Origin: Spirosoma aerolatum | GTDB lineage: Bacteria; Bacteroidota; Bacteroidia; Cytophagales; Spirosomataceae | Assembly: GCF_002056795.1 (NCBI RefSeq) | Contig: NZ_CP020104.1 | Location: 4,597,501 to 4,661,500 of the forward strand | DNA: 64,000 nucleotides | Direction of reading: 5' to 3' | Shown: positions 1 to 8,855 of the stretch, piece by piece | How positions within the stretch are numbered: the stretch's first letter is position 1 | Layout of the letters: every line of letters begins with the position of its first letter | Program-made: the position numbers and the translations under genes | Notes under the pieces: generated by a model | Database searches by the model: none | Told to the model about the DNA's origin: nothing | The model's input: only the letters and a program-made list of their open reading frames with translations

Positions 1-212
1 TCCGGCAATACATCCGTCAGTAAATGGTTGGTCAGGAGCGATGGAAACGTGTAATCTTCAAGATATAGCGCCTGCTTACGACCATTCTGAACCAATACCT
101 GAAACCGATCTTTCCCGACTTCCAGGCATAGAACAGACTGGTCGGTACGTCGTGGGTCGAACGAATCGGCTTGGATAGTTACAGTAGGCGAAAGGGTCAC
201 AGCAAGTTGCAC
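1..212 (-). CDS. DUF3822-like protein, N-terminal part (runs off the window)
   Basis: The reverse strand is open from a GTG at 212 (second GTG at 200) to the window edge. It encodes about 70 residues, including SFDPRRTDQSVLCLEVGKD. The opening 'F-D ... L-x-L-x-V' pattern resembles the actin-like DUF3822 proteins of Bacteroidota, whose function is unknown. No ATG precedes the open stretch, so the start is uncertain. The family call comes from pattern only and the gene is incomplete. Confidence 0.5.
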   Translation of the reverse strand, partial: MQLAVTLSPTVTIQADSFDPRRTDQSVLCLEVGKDRFQVLVQNGRKQALYLEDYTFPSLLTNHLLTDVLP

Positions 213-275
213 AAATTCAAATAACTAAGCAGTAAAAAAACGATTCAATCAACTAATAACCAGTTGTATTTACCT

Positions 276-770
276 TCACGGCACGTACCCTCTCAATTGG
301 AACATCTCGTCAAGTGATTGACAATGTTGAAACACGTGATGTACTTCCTGAACCGGGTACCGCTTTATGTCATCAAAATGCATCCATTTCACTTCTTCAA
401 TAAGCTGATTATCTTGACTCATTTCGGGGTCATAACCCAGCTTCAGGTCACCACTTTTGATTTTAACGGCAAAAAATAACTCCAGAGCGTGAAGAGGTGG
501 TTGAACAAATTCACTAACAAAGAGCATGCCGCCAATGTCAACAGCGAGTCCCGTTTCTTCCCTAAACTCCCGAACCAATGCATCAGGGGCCCTTTCGCTG
601 AATTGTATGCCTCCACCCGGAGGGCTCCAGAACGTATTGGTTGGGCCGAGACCCCGGTGACGAACCATCAGCAACTGGTTTCCTTCGCGACACAACCCAC
701 AAACCCGAACTCGAATCCGATGTCCATATAACTTTTGTACCTCCTGACGGGGCCAATCTACCTCTGTCAT
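276..770 (-). CDS. Nudix hydrolase
   Basis: This 164-residue protein has a full Nudix box at residues 53-75 (G-x5-E-x7-RE-U-x-EE-x-G-U, with R67-E68 and E71-E72), which binds divalent metal and the diphosphate. Family members hydrolyse nucleoside diphosphates linked to another group. The PPGGG segment before the box and the length fit MutT/ADP-ribose-pyrophosphatase-like members. The substrate cannot be read from the sequence. A TACCTTTG promoter element lies 24 bases upstream of the start, so the gene is probably transcribed alone. Confidence 0.92.
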   Translation of the reverse strand: MTEVDWPRQEVQKLYGHRIRVRVCGLCREGNQLLMVRHRGLGPTNTFWSPPGGGIQFSERAPDALVREFREETGLAVDIGGMLFVSEFVQPPLHALELFFAVKIKSGDLKLGYDPEMSQDNQLIEEVKWMHFDDIKRYPVQEVHHVFQHCQSLDEMFQLRGYVP

Positions 771-793
771 GCATTGTTCATCGTTTGGGGACG

Positions 794-801
794 CAAAGGT
801 A
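794..801 (-). promoter_or_regulatory. Probable -7 element of the Nudix gene
   Basis: On the reverse strand this reads TACCTTTG, a perfect match to the Bacteroidota -7 consensus TAnnTTTG, 24 bases before the Nudix start. No clear TTTG -33 box is seen at the usual spacing. Confidence 0.5.
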
Positions 802-904
802 GAAAATTTTAAGTAGTAGGAGCGAGTAGCTGCCAGTTAGAATCCTTCCAGTCGCAGTTATCCTGCTTCAGCCATTCTCACGCCTACCTACTCACTCCTA
901 CTCG

Positions 905-1339
905 TTAATACGTTCCCGATATATAGCTTTCGAGGGAATCGATCCGTGTCTTCTGATCCCGAATAATGGCCGTTACTACGTCATTGATCGAAATAATGCC
1001 TACCAGTTCCCCTTTATCCATTACGGGCAGGTGACGAATATGCTTATCCGACATAATGCGCATACACTCTTCCAGACTTTGATCCGGTGCAATGGTTATG
1101 ACATTGGCCGTCATGACATCAGCAATTTTAGTATCATCCGAATGGCGCCCCTTCAGGACGATTTTCCGAGCATAATCCCGTTCAGAGAAGATTCCGGTCA
1201 ATGCTCCCTTGTCTACCACTAACACCGCCCCAATGTTCTTATCAGCCATTAGCTCCAGTGCTGTGAGTACAGTTTGATCCGATGAAACGGAATAGAGGGC
1301 ATTAATCGATTTGCCCTGAAGAATTTGACGTATTTTCAT
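905..1339 (-). CDS. CBS-domain pair protein
   Basis: A 144-residue cytoplasmic protein made of two CBS domains (about residues 10-65 and 75-135), each with the usual hydrophobic strands and a G-(I/L)-(F/I)-S-x-x-D signature (GIFSERDY, GIISINDV). CBS pairs bind adenosyl nucleotides and act as energy sensors. A stand-alone pair has no catalytic domain, so its partner is unknown. The gene is separated from its neighbours by more than 130 bases on each side. Confidence 0.9.
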   Translation of the reverse strand: MKIRQILQGKSINALYSVSSDQTVLTALELMADKNIGAVLVVDKGALTGIFSERDYARKIVLKGRHSDDTKIADVMTANVITIAPDQSLEECMRIMSDKHIRHLPVMDKGELVGIISINDVVTAIIRDQKTRIDSLESYISGTY

Positions 1340-1514
1340 TTGAGTTAGAAGGATTTAGTGGTGGGTGAAGATAAAAAAAAGGAGTTAGGGATGAAAGCGA
1401 AAGGAAGAAAGAATTAAAAAATGATAAAATTCAGTTACGCTGGCCCTGATTTATCTCTGATTTTCTGCTGCGATACCCCTTTCGTCTTTCCTCCTTTTTT
1501 TGTAACTTAGAAGC

Positions 1515-3008
1515 ATGAACGAAACCCAAACAGCCGCTCAGTTACTGGCTAAACGTTTCCCTTTTAAGCCCACCGCTGGCCAGATTCAGTTTTTTGATCA
1601 GATTGGCGCGTTCATCACCCGCGAAGAATACGAACATTATCGAGACTGTTTTCTGCTCCGTGGTTATGCCGGTACAGGTAAGACAACGCTGGTTGGAACA
1701 CTCATCAAAGTACTTCCCCGATTTGGCTATAAATCTGTCTTATTAGCCCCTACAGGACGGGCGGCTAAAGTGATGACTAATTACGCCAAGAAACCAGCCC
1801 AAACCATCCATCGGAAAATTTACCGTCAGGTGGCTGATCCTGGATCAGGTGTCCTGGCCTTTCAACGGCAGAAAAACTATCACGAAGACACGCTTTTTAT
1901 TGTTGATGAGGCCTCCATGATTTCTGATGAAGCTGAATTTGGCGGAAAAGGTCTTCTGACCGATCTGATCGATTTTGTTTTTGAGAGCCCCGGCAATAAG
2001 CTTATGCTGGTTGGCGATACGGCTCAGTTACCTCCTATTGGGCAGGAATTAAGCCCTGCTCTTGACCGTGGCTTTCTCGCCAGTTCGTTCGACATGACGG
2101 TTTATGACCAGGAATTAACGGAAGTGATGCGGCAGGATGAAGAATCAGGCATTCTCTACAACGCCACCAATCTGCGAATGCTTCTTGACGGCTCTCCTTC
2201 CTCCACGCCAAAGGGGGTTGGATTCGATGCTTTATTAAGTGATAAGCCGGTAAGTTCTGCGTCGGAAACTCCAGCCATACGGCTGGTTGTCCAGCCGTTT
2301 AACGACATCTACAGAATGCCCCTTACCAAGCTGGAAGATGGCATCCGATACGCTTATGATAAGTATGGGCGCGAAAATACCGCCATTATTTGTCGATCGA
2401 ACAAAACAGCCGTCCAGTACAATCAGTTTGTAAGACGGATGATCGACCAATGCGAAGAAGAGCTGGATGCCGGTGATATGCTTATGATTGCCCGAAACAA
2501 CTACACCATTCTGGATGAAGACTCGCCCGCTGGGTTTCTGGCCAATGGTGAGTTTGTAGAAGTACAGAAGATTCGGAATAAAGAAGAAATGCATGGTTTC
2601 CGGTTCGCCACGGTTACTCTACGCATGGTTGACTATGACGATCAGCCTGATTTTGAAGCCAAAATCATCCTTGATACGTTGTACTCGCCATCGCCATCGC
2701 TAATCTCCGACCAGTATAAGGGCTTGTATGAAAGTGTCATGAAAGACTACTTCTATATTAAAAGCAAAAAGGAGCGAACGGAAGCCATTCGTCGAGACCC
2801 TTATCTGAATGCTCTCCAGGTAAAGTTTGCCTACGCGCTTACCTGTCATAAAGCACAGGGTGGTCAGTGGAGCGCCATATTTATCGATCAGGGTTTCCTG
2901 CCCGATGGGCAGGTCAACGACGAATTTGTGCGCTGGCTTTACACCGGGTTGACACGAGCAACGGATGAGGCTTTTTTAATGAATTTTAGTCCACAGTTTT
3001 TTACATAA
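1515..3008 (+). CDS. RecD-like ATP-dependent DNA helicase (AAA family)
   Basis: A 497-residue superfamily 1 helicase. Walker A is GTGKT at residues 53-57, Walker B is DEAS at 131-134, and a motif V/VI-like block follows near residue 443 (TCHKAQGGQW ... YTGLTRAT). The order matches RecD2/ExoV-alpha-like 5'-3' helicases. The RecD2 N-terminal HhH extension is absent, so this is the short stand-alone form. The DUF4126 gene follows after 15 bases, suggesting co-transcription. The exact cellular role is inferred from family only. Confidence 0.9.
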   Translation: MNETQTAAQLLAKRFPFKPTAGQIQFFDQIGAFITREEYEHYRDCFLLRGYAGTGKTTLVGTLIKVLPRFGYKSVLLAPTGRAAKVMTNYAKKPAQTIHRKIYRQVADPGSGVLAFQRQKNYHEDTLFIVDEASMISDEAEFGGKGLLTDLIDFVFESPGNKLMLVGDTAQLPPIGQELSPALDRGFLASSFDMTVYDQELTEVMRQDEESGILYNATNLRMLLDGSPSSTPKGVGFDALLSDKPVSSASETPAIRLVVQPFNDIYRMPLTKLEDGIRYAYDKYGRENTAIICRSNKTAVQYNQFVRRMIDQCEEELDAGDMLMIARNNYTILDEDSPAGFLANGEFVEVQKIRNKEEMHGFRFATVTLRMVDYDDQPDFEAKIILDTLYSPSPSLISDQYKGLYESVMKDYFYIKSKKERTEAIRRDPYLNALQVKFAYALTCHKAQGGQWSAIFIDQGFLPDGQVNDEFVRWLYTGLTRATDEAFLMNFSPQFFT

Positions 3009-3023
3009 AGGTTTTCCATCCTT

Positions 3024-3656
3024 ATGTCCCTCGAATGGATCATGAGCGCCTGTATTGGCGTTGGTTTAGCGGCTTGCTGCGGTTTTCGGGTTTTTGTGCC
3101 GCTACTAATTGCCAGCATTGGTACAAAACTGGGGTTTATTGGTCCCGTTCATGGCTTCGAATGGATAGGCCAGTGGCCCGCTCTTTTAGGACTAACGGTA
3201 GCCACAGCAGTTGAAGTGGGAGCTTATTATATTCCCTGGCTAGACAACGCGCTAGATACGCTGTCCACACCCACATCGATTATTGCAGGAACGTTGCTCA
3301 GTACATCGTTCCTGCATATCGATAATCCCATTCTGCATTGGGGACTTGGGCTGATGCTCGGCGGCAGTTCAGCAGGTATTATTCAGGCAGGAACCAGCCT
3401 GTTACGCCTTGGTTCAACAGCTACTACGGGCGGAGTGGCCAATCCAGTTGTAGCTACGGGCGAAAACGTAGCCTCTGTAGGGCTATCTTTAGTTACGATC
3501 TTTCTGCCACTCATTGCCATCGTACTGATTGGTTTACTGCTCCTATTTGTACTCGGACGTTTAACCGCCCGTCGTAAAATATGGTTCACCCGCCCAGCTA
3601 AACAGGGAAGCAATCCAATCACCAAGATACCTCGTAGCAGCAACGGGCGAGTATAA
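3024..3656 (+). CDS. DUF4126 family membrane protein
   Basis: A 210-residue hydrophobic protein with about five membrane segments. The N-terminus (GVGLAACCGFRVFVPLL) and the central TLSTPTSIIAGTLL segment are typical of DUF4126 inner-membrane proteins of unknown function. The C-terminal 30 residues are basic and probably cytoplasmic. It lies 15 bases after the helicase gene and is followed at once by a strong hairpin that ends the unit. Confidence 0.87.
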   Translation: MSLEWIMSACIGVGLAACCGFRVFVPLLIASIGTKLGFIGPVHGFEWIGQWPALLGLTVATAVEVGAYYIPWLDNALDTLSTPTSIIAGTLLSTSFLHIDNPILHWGLGLMLGGSSAGIIQAGTSLLRLGSTATTGGVANPVVATGENVASVGLSLVTIFLPLIAIVLIGLLLLFVLGRLTARRKIWFTRPAKQGSNPITKIPRSSNGRV

Positions 3657-3659
3657 ACA

Positions 3660-3694
3660 GCGGGCCGATGCGCTGTAATGTCGCATCGGCCCGC
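3660..3694. terminator. Strong hairpin between convergent genes
   Basis: A perfect 13-bp inverted repeat, GCGGGCCGATGCG at 3660-3672 and its complement at 3682-3694, with a 9-base loop. It sits between the convergent DUF4126 and htpG genes and probably stops both transcripts, although no long T tract follows. Confidence 0.75.
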
Positions 3695-3714
3695 CATATA
3701 CTTTACCTATAGCC

Positions 3715-5544
3715 TTATAACCCAGCTACTGTGCGTTTTACAAACGCGGTCAGATCAGCCCCAGAAAGCATATTTTGCGACAGTAGCGCCAGATCATACA
3801 CTTGTTTCACCAGCGCTTTTTGCGCATCCGCATCCGTTTCAGCCAGGATTCTGGCCGTAATCGGGTGATTGGCGTTGACGACGACATTGTACGTTACAGG
3901 CAGATTTCCGTAGAATGACTGTTCGCCCGATAGAGCCGCCATATCTTTCATACGACGCATAAATTCAGGGAAAGTGATCGTAACCGGCAGTTCGTCGACG
4001 GGCTGGGCTTCCACACTCACATTGAGCATTTTATTGTCTAACACGGTATCGAACACTTCTTTCAGTTTGGTGCTATCAGCTTCCGACAGAACGCTCTCGT
4101 TGTTCAGGCCCTTATCAATCAGTTTATCGAGTGTATCGGCATCTACCCGTTGGAAGTGAACTTTTTCGAGTTTTTGCTCCAGCGCATTGATGAAGTGCGC
4201 ATCGATCACGTTATCCATTCTCAGCACATCATAGCCCCGACGCGTAGCCGACTCAATGTACGCATGTTGCTGCTTGACATCGGTTGTATATAGCATCACC
4301 AGCGTTTCGTTTTTGTCGGTCTGATTGGCCTGAATTTTCTCCCGATACTCATCCAGTGTAGCATACGCTCCTTCCGTGTTCTTCAGCAGAACGAACGATT
4401 TAGCTTTTTCCCAGAATTTGTCATCGCTCAGAATGCCGTATTTAATAAACAGGCCGATGTCATCGAATTTTTCCTCGAAGGCTTTTCGGTCCGCGTTGAA
4501 CAGTTCATTCAGCTTATCAGCGACTTTACGGGTGATATAGCCATTAATTTTCTTCACATTGGCATCGGCCTGCAGGAAGCTCCGGGAAACGTTGAGCGGA
4601 ATGTCGGGCGAATCGATAACCCCGTGAAGCATCATCAGGAAGTCGGGCACAACGTCCTTAACCTCGTCGGTAATGAATACCTGACGGCTATAAAGCTGGA
4701 TCTTTTCGCGCTGGAAACGCAGTTCGTTCTTAATCCGGGGGAAGTACAGAATGCCCGTCAGGTTGAACGGATAATCGACGTTCAAATGAATCCAGAACAG
4801 GGGTTCTTCGCTCATCGGGTACAACTCCCGATAGAACGATTTATAATCCTCGTCGGTGAGTTCAGAAGGCGATTTTGTCCAGATTGGCGACGTATTGTTC
4901 ACGACTTTGCCATCGAACTCAACGGGAACCGGCAGGAACCGGGCATATTTATCCAGAATTCCCTGCAACCGTCCTTTAGCCAAAAATTCTTCCGAATCGG
5001 GAGCAATGTGCAGAATAATATCCGTTCCACGTTCGGTGCGTTCGGCGGGTGTCAATTCAAACTCGGTTGACCCGTCACACACCCAACGAGCGGCTTCAGC
5101 ACCATCCCGATAGGATTTGGTAATGATTTCAACTTTCTCTGCCACCATAAAGGCCGAGTAAAAGCCAAGCCCGAAATGGCCGATAATTTGCCCCTTATCG
5201 TCTGTTTTATCTTTATATTTTTCCAGAAAATCCGTTGCGCCAGAGAAAGCGATCTGGTTAATATATTTTTTGATTTCATCGGCCGTCATACCGATACCAT
5301 TATCACTAACGGTAATTGTTTTAGCGTCTTCATCCAGCGATACCGTCACCTTCAAATCGCCGAGTTCGCCACCGAACTCACCAAATGACGACAACTGACG
5401 TAGTTTTTGAGTAGCATCAACGGCGTTGGAAACTAGCTCGCGCAGAAAAATTTCGTGGTCGGAATAAAGGAATTTTTTGATGATCGGGAAGATGTTCTCT
5501 GTATGAATCGAGATCTGCCCTTTTTCATTCTGTACGGCTTCCAT
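3715..5544 (-). CDS. htpG: Molecular chaperone HtpG (Hsp90)
   Basis: A 609-residue bacterial Hsp90. The N-terminal GHKL ATPase domain shows the family motifs: EIFLRELVSNAVDA (with the ATP-contacting E and N), DNGIGM, and GHFGLGFYSAFMV near residue 125. The middle and dimerisation domains follow to the usual length. It folds client proteins in the cytoplasm through an ATP-driven clamp cycle. The gene is monocistronic, ending at the shared hairpin at 3660-3694. No deviation from the family is evident. Confidence 0.97.
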   Translation of the reverse strand: MEAVQNEKGQISIHTENIFPIIKKFLYSDHEIFLRELVSNAVDATQKLRQLSSFGEFGGELGDLKVTVSLDEDAKTITVSDNGIGMTADEIKKYINQIAFSGATDFLEKYKDKTDDKGQIIGHFGLGFYSAFMVAEKVEIITKSYRDGAEAARWVCDGSTEFELTPAERTERGTDIILHIAPDSEEFLAKGRLQGILDKYARFLPVPVEFDGKVVNNTSPIWTKSPSELTDEDYKSFYRELYPMSEEPLFWIHLNVDYPFNLTGILYFPRIKNELRFQREKIQLYSRQVFITDEVKDVVPDFLMMLHGVIDSPDIPLNVSRSFLQADANVKKINGYITRKVADKLNELFNADRKAFEEKFDDIGLFIKYGILSDDKFWEKAKSFVLLKNTEGAYATLDEYREKIQANQTDKNETLVMLYTTDVKQQHAYIESATRRGYDVLRMDNVIDAHFINALEQKLEKVHFQRVDADTLDKLIDKGLNNESVLSEADSTKLKEVFDTVLDNKMLNVSVEAQPVDELPVTITFPEFMRRMKDMAALSGEQSFYGNLPVTYNVVVNANHPITARILAETDADAQKALVKQVYDLALLSQNMLSGADLTAFVKRTVAGL

Positions 5545-5712
5545 AAATAGATAGTTAGCTATGAGTATAGTCTTATAATCTAGCTCCCTTTTCTCAAATC
5601 CTGTTCCAGTATGGAGTAATCTGACAGATTGACAGATTTTTCCTTATTGATAGTCATTTCCTTCCAACGATTCGTCGTTTACTGGAGTCTATTTCACAAA
5701 TAAACCTCGGCC

Positions 5713-6081
5713 ATGAAACTATTTTGCCTACTAATTGCATTCGTTTTGATCGGCTGTCATTCGGATAATATTCCAGAAGGGGTTCAACGCGTTGAAACTG
5801 CCGATCTTTACGAGAACCAGCTTTTTGTCGACGGTTGTGACAGCCACATTCGGATTTATAGCAATTCTTCCCAGTCAACAGCGAATTTGTTTAAACCAAG
5901 TTTGGCTACGCGACCCATTTTCGAACTAGCCCTGAATGAGCTCCCTGCGCACCCAAAACCGTCGGAGCGTACGGCCATTGTCCGCTTTATCGAAACAGGA
6001 AAGCAAGTTGATCTGGAATGTGGATGGGGAAATCGCTATAAAGTGAGCGAAATACACATTTTATTGATAAAGAAACTTTAG
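5713..6081 (+). CDS. Small lipoprotein of unknown function
   Basis: A 122-residue protein with a lipoprotein signal: a hydrophobic stretch from residue 3 and the lipobox L-I-G-C ending at Cys15. The mature part is short and contains two further cysteines. No family is recognised. The rhodanese-like gene begins about 45 bases downstream on the same strand, so they may share a transcript. Confidence 0.72.
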   Translation: MKLFCLLIAFVLIGCHSDNIPEGVQRVETADLYENQLFVDGCDSHIRIYSNSSQSTANLFKPSLATRPIFELALNELPAHPKPSERTAIVRFIETGKQVDLECGWGNRYKVSEIHILLIKKL

Positions 6082-6126
6082 AATGCCTTCGGAACAGCTC
6101 GCAGGAATTGGATGTTATGCGCGTAT

Positions 6127-6432
6127 ATGCTTACACATTCATACACCGACATTACGTTAGCCGAACTTGAACGAGTACGTCAGCAGCCTAATACAGCCGT
6201 AGTGGATGTCCGTGATGAGTGGGAGTTCGACGAATTCAACCTAGGTGGGCTAAACATTCCTTTACCGGACATACGCCAACGCAAGTCTGAGCTACTCCCC
6301 TACGATACCATCATTGTGATGTGTACAAACGGGGTACGAAGTCGTGTAGCGGCCAAAGATTTACTACGACAACCTGAGTTTCAGCTCAAAACGATTTATC
6401 ATCTGCACGGCGGAATTATTGAAGATGTATGA
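6127..6432 (+). CDS. Rhodanese-like domain protein
   Basis: A single rhodanese domain of about 100 residues. It has the DVRDEWEFDEFNLGG substrate-side motif and the active-site loop MCTNGVRS, where the cysteine would carry the persulfide. Such proteins transfer sulfane sulfur in the cytoplasm. An in-frame ATG lies five codons upstream (6112); the second ATG is chosen because the family usually begins close to the 'T-x-x-E-L' helix. The physiological acceptor is unknown. Confidence 0.88.
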   Translation: MLTHSYTDITLAELERVRQQPNTAVVDVRDEWEFDEFNLGGLNIPLPDIRQRKSELLPYDTIIVMCTNGVRSRVAAKDLLRQPEFQLKTIYHLHGGIIEDV

Positions 6433-6473
6433 TTAAAAAAGACTGCGTGTTCTATTCCCTAAATCATACTCCC

Positions 6474-7403
6474 TTATGTCATAATGGTGAATCCGGGCCT
6501 GGCAGCCTGCTTTTCAACGTGCGGCAGATGAATCTGTAGAATATCGTGTACATTTACCCGAATCAGTTGGCTTAACTGATTCAAGGGAAGGTCATTACGT
6601 TCCAAACCAAACGGTTCTTCAATCTCTTCACCAATCATCTCCAGACCAACCAGAATATACGACGTGAGTAGTACAGCTGGAATAGTCAGATAGCCATATA
6701 CAGAAACGACAGTAAACGGCAGCAACAGTACATAGAGCATGATAAACAGCTTGATAAACAGCATATAAGAGAATGGAATCGGTGTGCTTTTGATCCGCTC
6801 ACAAATCCCACAAACATCCATCAAAGTAGTCAAATGCTGGTTCACATTAATATGCTGCGACTCCGACAAATATCCTTCCCGATACAGTATTTCCGTTTTG
6901 ACCCAAAGCTGATTGGAAACACCCGCCGGTTTATGATCGAAGTTGCGCAGATCCCGTCGCTCGCCTTCTTCGACCATATCCAGCTCATCAATTCCAGAGC
7001 TATCCCGCAAGTGATTTTTGAGGGCAAATGGAAAGTTGGAAATCGCTTTAGCAAAGAAGGCACGACTGCCTGAATCTCCCTCTGGCAAAACCGCATTAAA
7101 AAAGATAGCCAGATTTCGGCAGTTGTTCACCAAAGTACCCCAAGCTTGCCGCCCTTCGTAAAACCGATCGTAGGCCGTATTGGTCCGAAAAATCAGTAGC
7201 AAACTCAGCAGAATTCCCATGGCACTCAGAAACGGCCCTGGGGTGTCTTTTAAAATTAAGTCCGTGTAATGCATCTCGCCAATCGTAACGATGGTCACGT
7301 AGATAGCGACTACTACAAGTCGGCGAAGCAGGGCTTTGGCTGTAGGGCCCGTATGAAAATGCCAGATGGAAGAGAGTAATCCTTTGTTTTTATAATGAAT
7401 CAT
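6474..7403 (-). CDS. Bestrophin-like anion channel family protein
   Basis: A 309-residue membrane protein with the bestrophin/UPF0187 signature: four predicted membrane segments, the FRTNTAYDRFYEGRQAWG motif after the second segment, and a conserved C-terminal tail ending near VHDILQIHLP. Bacterial members form pentameric ion channels. The gene is convergent with the rhodanese gene and lies 54 bases after dapF on the same strand, so read-through from dapF is possible. Confidence 0.88.
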   Translation of the reverse strand: MIHYKNKGLLSSIWHFHTGPTAKALLRRLVVVAIYVTIVTIGEMHYTDLILKDTPGPFLSAMGILLSLLLIFRTNTAYDRFYEGRQAWGTLVNNCRNLAIFFNAVLPEGDSGSRAFFAKAISNFPFALKNHLRDSSGIDELDMVEEGERRDLRNFDHKPAGVSNQLWVKTEILYREGYLSESQHINVNQHLTTLMDVCGICERIKSTPIPFSYMLFIKLFIMLYVLLLPFTVVSVYGYLTIPAVLLTSYILVGLEMIGEEIEEPFGLERNDLPLNQLSQLIRVNVHDILQIHLPHVEKQAARPGFTIMT

Positions 7404-7457
7404 TCGGTAGTAAATACATACTGTTCAGATCGGTATCTTACTTAACTACGTATACCC

Positions 7458-8237
7458 CTAAACAGTTATCAGCCCAGTAAATACCCGTTTGGCAGGCCCA
7501 ATCAGATAGATATTCTCAAACTGTTCCTTACTCGTAGGATCGAACGAAACCCGGAGGTTCCCTCCCATCGTCCGGATCGACACTGGCTCGACCATACCCA
7601 ACTGCTGATACGCAACCAGAGCTACAGCCGTGACACCCGTTCCGCATGAATACGTTTCATCCTCTACACCTCGCTCATACGTTCTGACATACAACGTGTG
7701 TTCATCAATTAGCTGGGCGAAATTGACATTCGTTCCACCGGGCTGAAAACGAGCACCGTACCGAATAGCACGCCCTTCCGCCACAACATCCAGCGATTCC
7801 AGATCATCAACAAACTGAACGACATGTGGAGATCCCGTGTTCAGGAACGTTAATCCGCCCCGATTTTCTATGCCCGACACATTACTCATTTTCAGAAAAA
7901 TCTCGTCATCACTGACTACGGCAGTATGTTCACCATCGACAGCCATAAAGCGGGTTTCCTTCTCAAACAGGCCAAGATCGTGTGCAAACCGGACAATACA
8001 TCGGCCCCCATTTCCGCACATACTGCCTTCGGCACCATCGGCATTGAAATAAACCATCCGAAAATCGTAATTAGGGTCATTCTGGAGCAGAATAAGTCCA
8101 TCCGCCCCCACCCCAAACCGACGGTGGCAAATGCGTTCTAGCAGAGCCTGATCGGAAGCCGGAAAGGTCTGGCTACGGTCGTCGATCATTACAAAATCGT
8201 TTCCGGTGCCCTGGTATTTATAAAAGTCGAAAGTCAT
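7458..8237 (-). CDS. dapF: Diaminopimelate epimerase
   Basis: A 259-residue cofactor-independent racemase that converts LL- to meso-diaminopimelate for lysine and peptidoglycan synthesis. Both catalytic cysteines are present in their family contexts: CGNGGRCIVRF in the N-terminal half and YSCGTGVTAVAL in the C-terminal half. The start YKYQGTGNDFVMIDDR is typical. The length is normal for the family and nothing is disrupted. The rplS terminator separates it from the upstream gene. Confidence 0.96.
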   Translation of the reverse strand: MTFDFYKYQGTGNDFVMIDDRSQTFPASDQALLERICHRRFGVGADGLILLQNDPNYDFRMVYFNADGAEGSMCGNGGRCIVRFAHDLGLFEKETRFMAVDGEHTAVVSDDEIFLKMSNVSGIENRGGLTFLNTGSPHVVQFVDDLESLDVVAEGRAIRYGARFQPGGTNVNFAQLIDEHTLYVRTYERGVEDETYSCGTGVTAVALVAYQQLGMVEPVSIRTMGGNLRVSFDPTSKEQFENIYLIGPAKRVFTGLITV

Positions 8238-8258
8238 GGCATTAAGCTATGAGATAAT

Positions 8259-8287
8259 AAAAAAAGCTACCTTTTCAGGCAGCTTTT
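8259..8287 (-). terminator. Rho-independent terminator of rplS
   Basis: On the reverse strand AAAGCTGCCT, loop GAAA and AGGTAGCTTT form a 10-bp stem with one G-T wobble, followed by a run of T. It lies just after the rplS stop codon. Confidence 0.88.
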
Positions 8288-8314
8288 GATCTTTTAGGCA
8301 AACAAAACAGGAAA

Positions 8315-8686
8315 TTAAGCTGCCACTGCTTTAGGCTTGCGCTCTTTCACACGAGCCGCCTTACCTTGGCGACCACGAAGATAGAACAACCGTGCCCGAC
8401 GAACTTTACCCAACCGAACCACTTCGATTTTGTCGATATTGGGCGACAGCAATGGGAAAATACGCTCAACGCCTACGCCATTCGATACTTTACGGACAGT
8501 GAAGGTTTCACCACCCGTGCTTGGGTTCCGGCGTTGAATAACCGTTCCCGTAAATACCTGAATACGTTCTTTATTTCCTTCGCGGATTTTAACGTGTACG
8601 TTCACCGTATCACCCGCCCGGAATGTGGGCAACTCGGTGCGACGCTGCGCGTTGTCTGCCTCCACTAATTTGATTAAGTCGCTCAT
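8315..8686 (-). CDS. rplS: Ribosomal protein L19
   Basis: A 123-residue large-subunit ribosomal protein. It begins [20 protein letters not shown] and contains the family core [29 protein letters not shown] and the C-terminal [18 protein letters not shown]. The start at 8686 is chosen over an in-frame ATG 36 codons upstream because that extension crosses the promoter (-7 at 8729-8736) and shows no homology-like features. The gene has its own promoter and terminator. Confidence 0.97.
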   Translation of the reverse strand: MSDLIKLVEADNAQRRTELPTFRAGDTVNVHVKIREGNKERIQVFTGTVIQRRNPSTGGETFTVRKVSNGVGVERIFPLLSPNIDKIEVVRLGKVRRARLFYLRGRQGKAARVKERKPKAVAA

Positions 8687-8728
8687 GACTGTATATAATC
8701 GCCAGATAAGTATTTGCGAATTGAGCCG

Positions 8729-8759
8729 CAAAGATAGTAAATTTCTCGATAGGAACAAA
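8729..8759 (-). promoter_or_regulatory. rplS promoter, with its -33 box in prophage DNA
   Basis: On the reverse strand TTTG (8756-8759), 19 bases, then TATCTTTG (8729-8736), matching the Bacteroidota consensus TTTG-N19-TAnnTTTG. The spacer contains the attL core (8742-8754), so the -33 TTTG belongs to phage DNA. In the reconstructed empty site this position would read TTTT. Confidence 0.75.
8742..8754. repeat. attL core, 13-bp direct repeat
   Basis: TTTCTCGATAGGA, repeated exactly at 62308-62320. It lies between the rplS promoter and the integrase gene. Together with flanking bases it forms an imperfect inverted repeat around GATAG, the usual shape of a tyrosine-recombinase crossover site. 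Confidence 0.78.
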
Positions 8760-8855
8760 TAAGCTAGCAGTTTTAGGAAGTTATTTACTGTCAATTAATG
8801 CGACAACCTAGCCGCTGACTGTCCCTTACTGCCTCTTCCTGTTACATCTGTTGTC

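Noticed and set aside
489..731. Forward-strand ORF opposite the Nudix gene
   Set aside because: It is fully antisense to a gene with a complete Nudix box and has no protein-like features.
8687..8794. N-terminal extension of ribosomal protein L19
   Set aside because: It crosses the promoter and the att core and is not part of the protein family.
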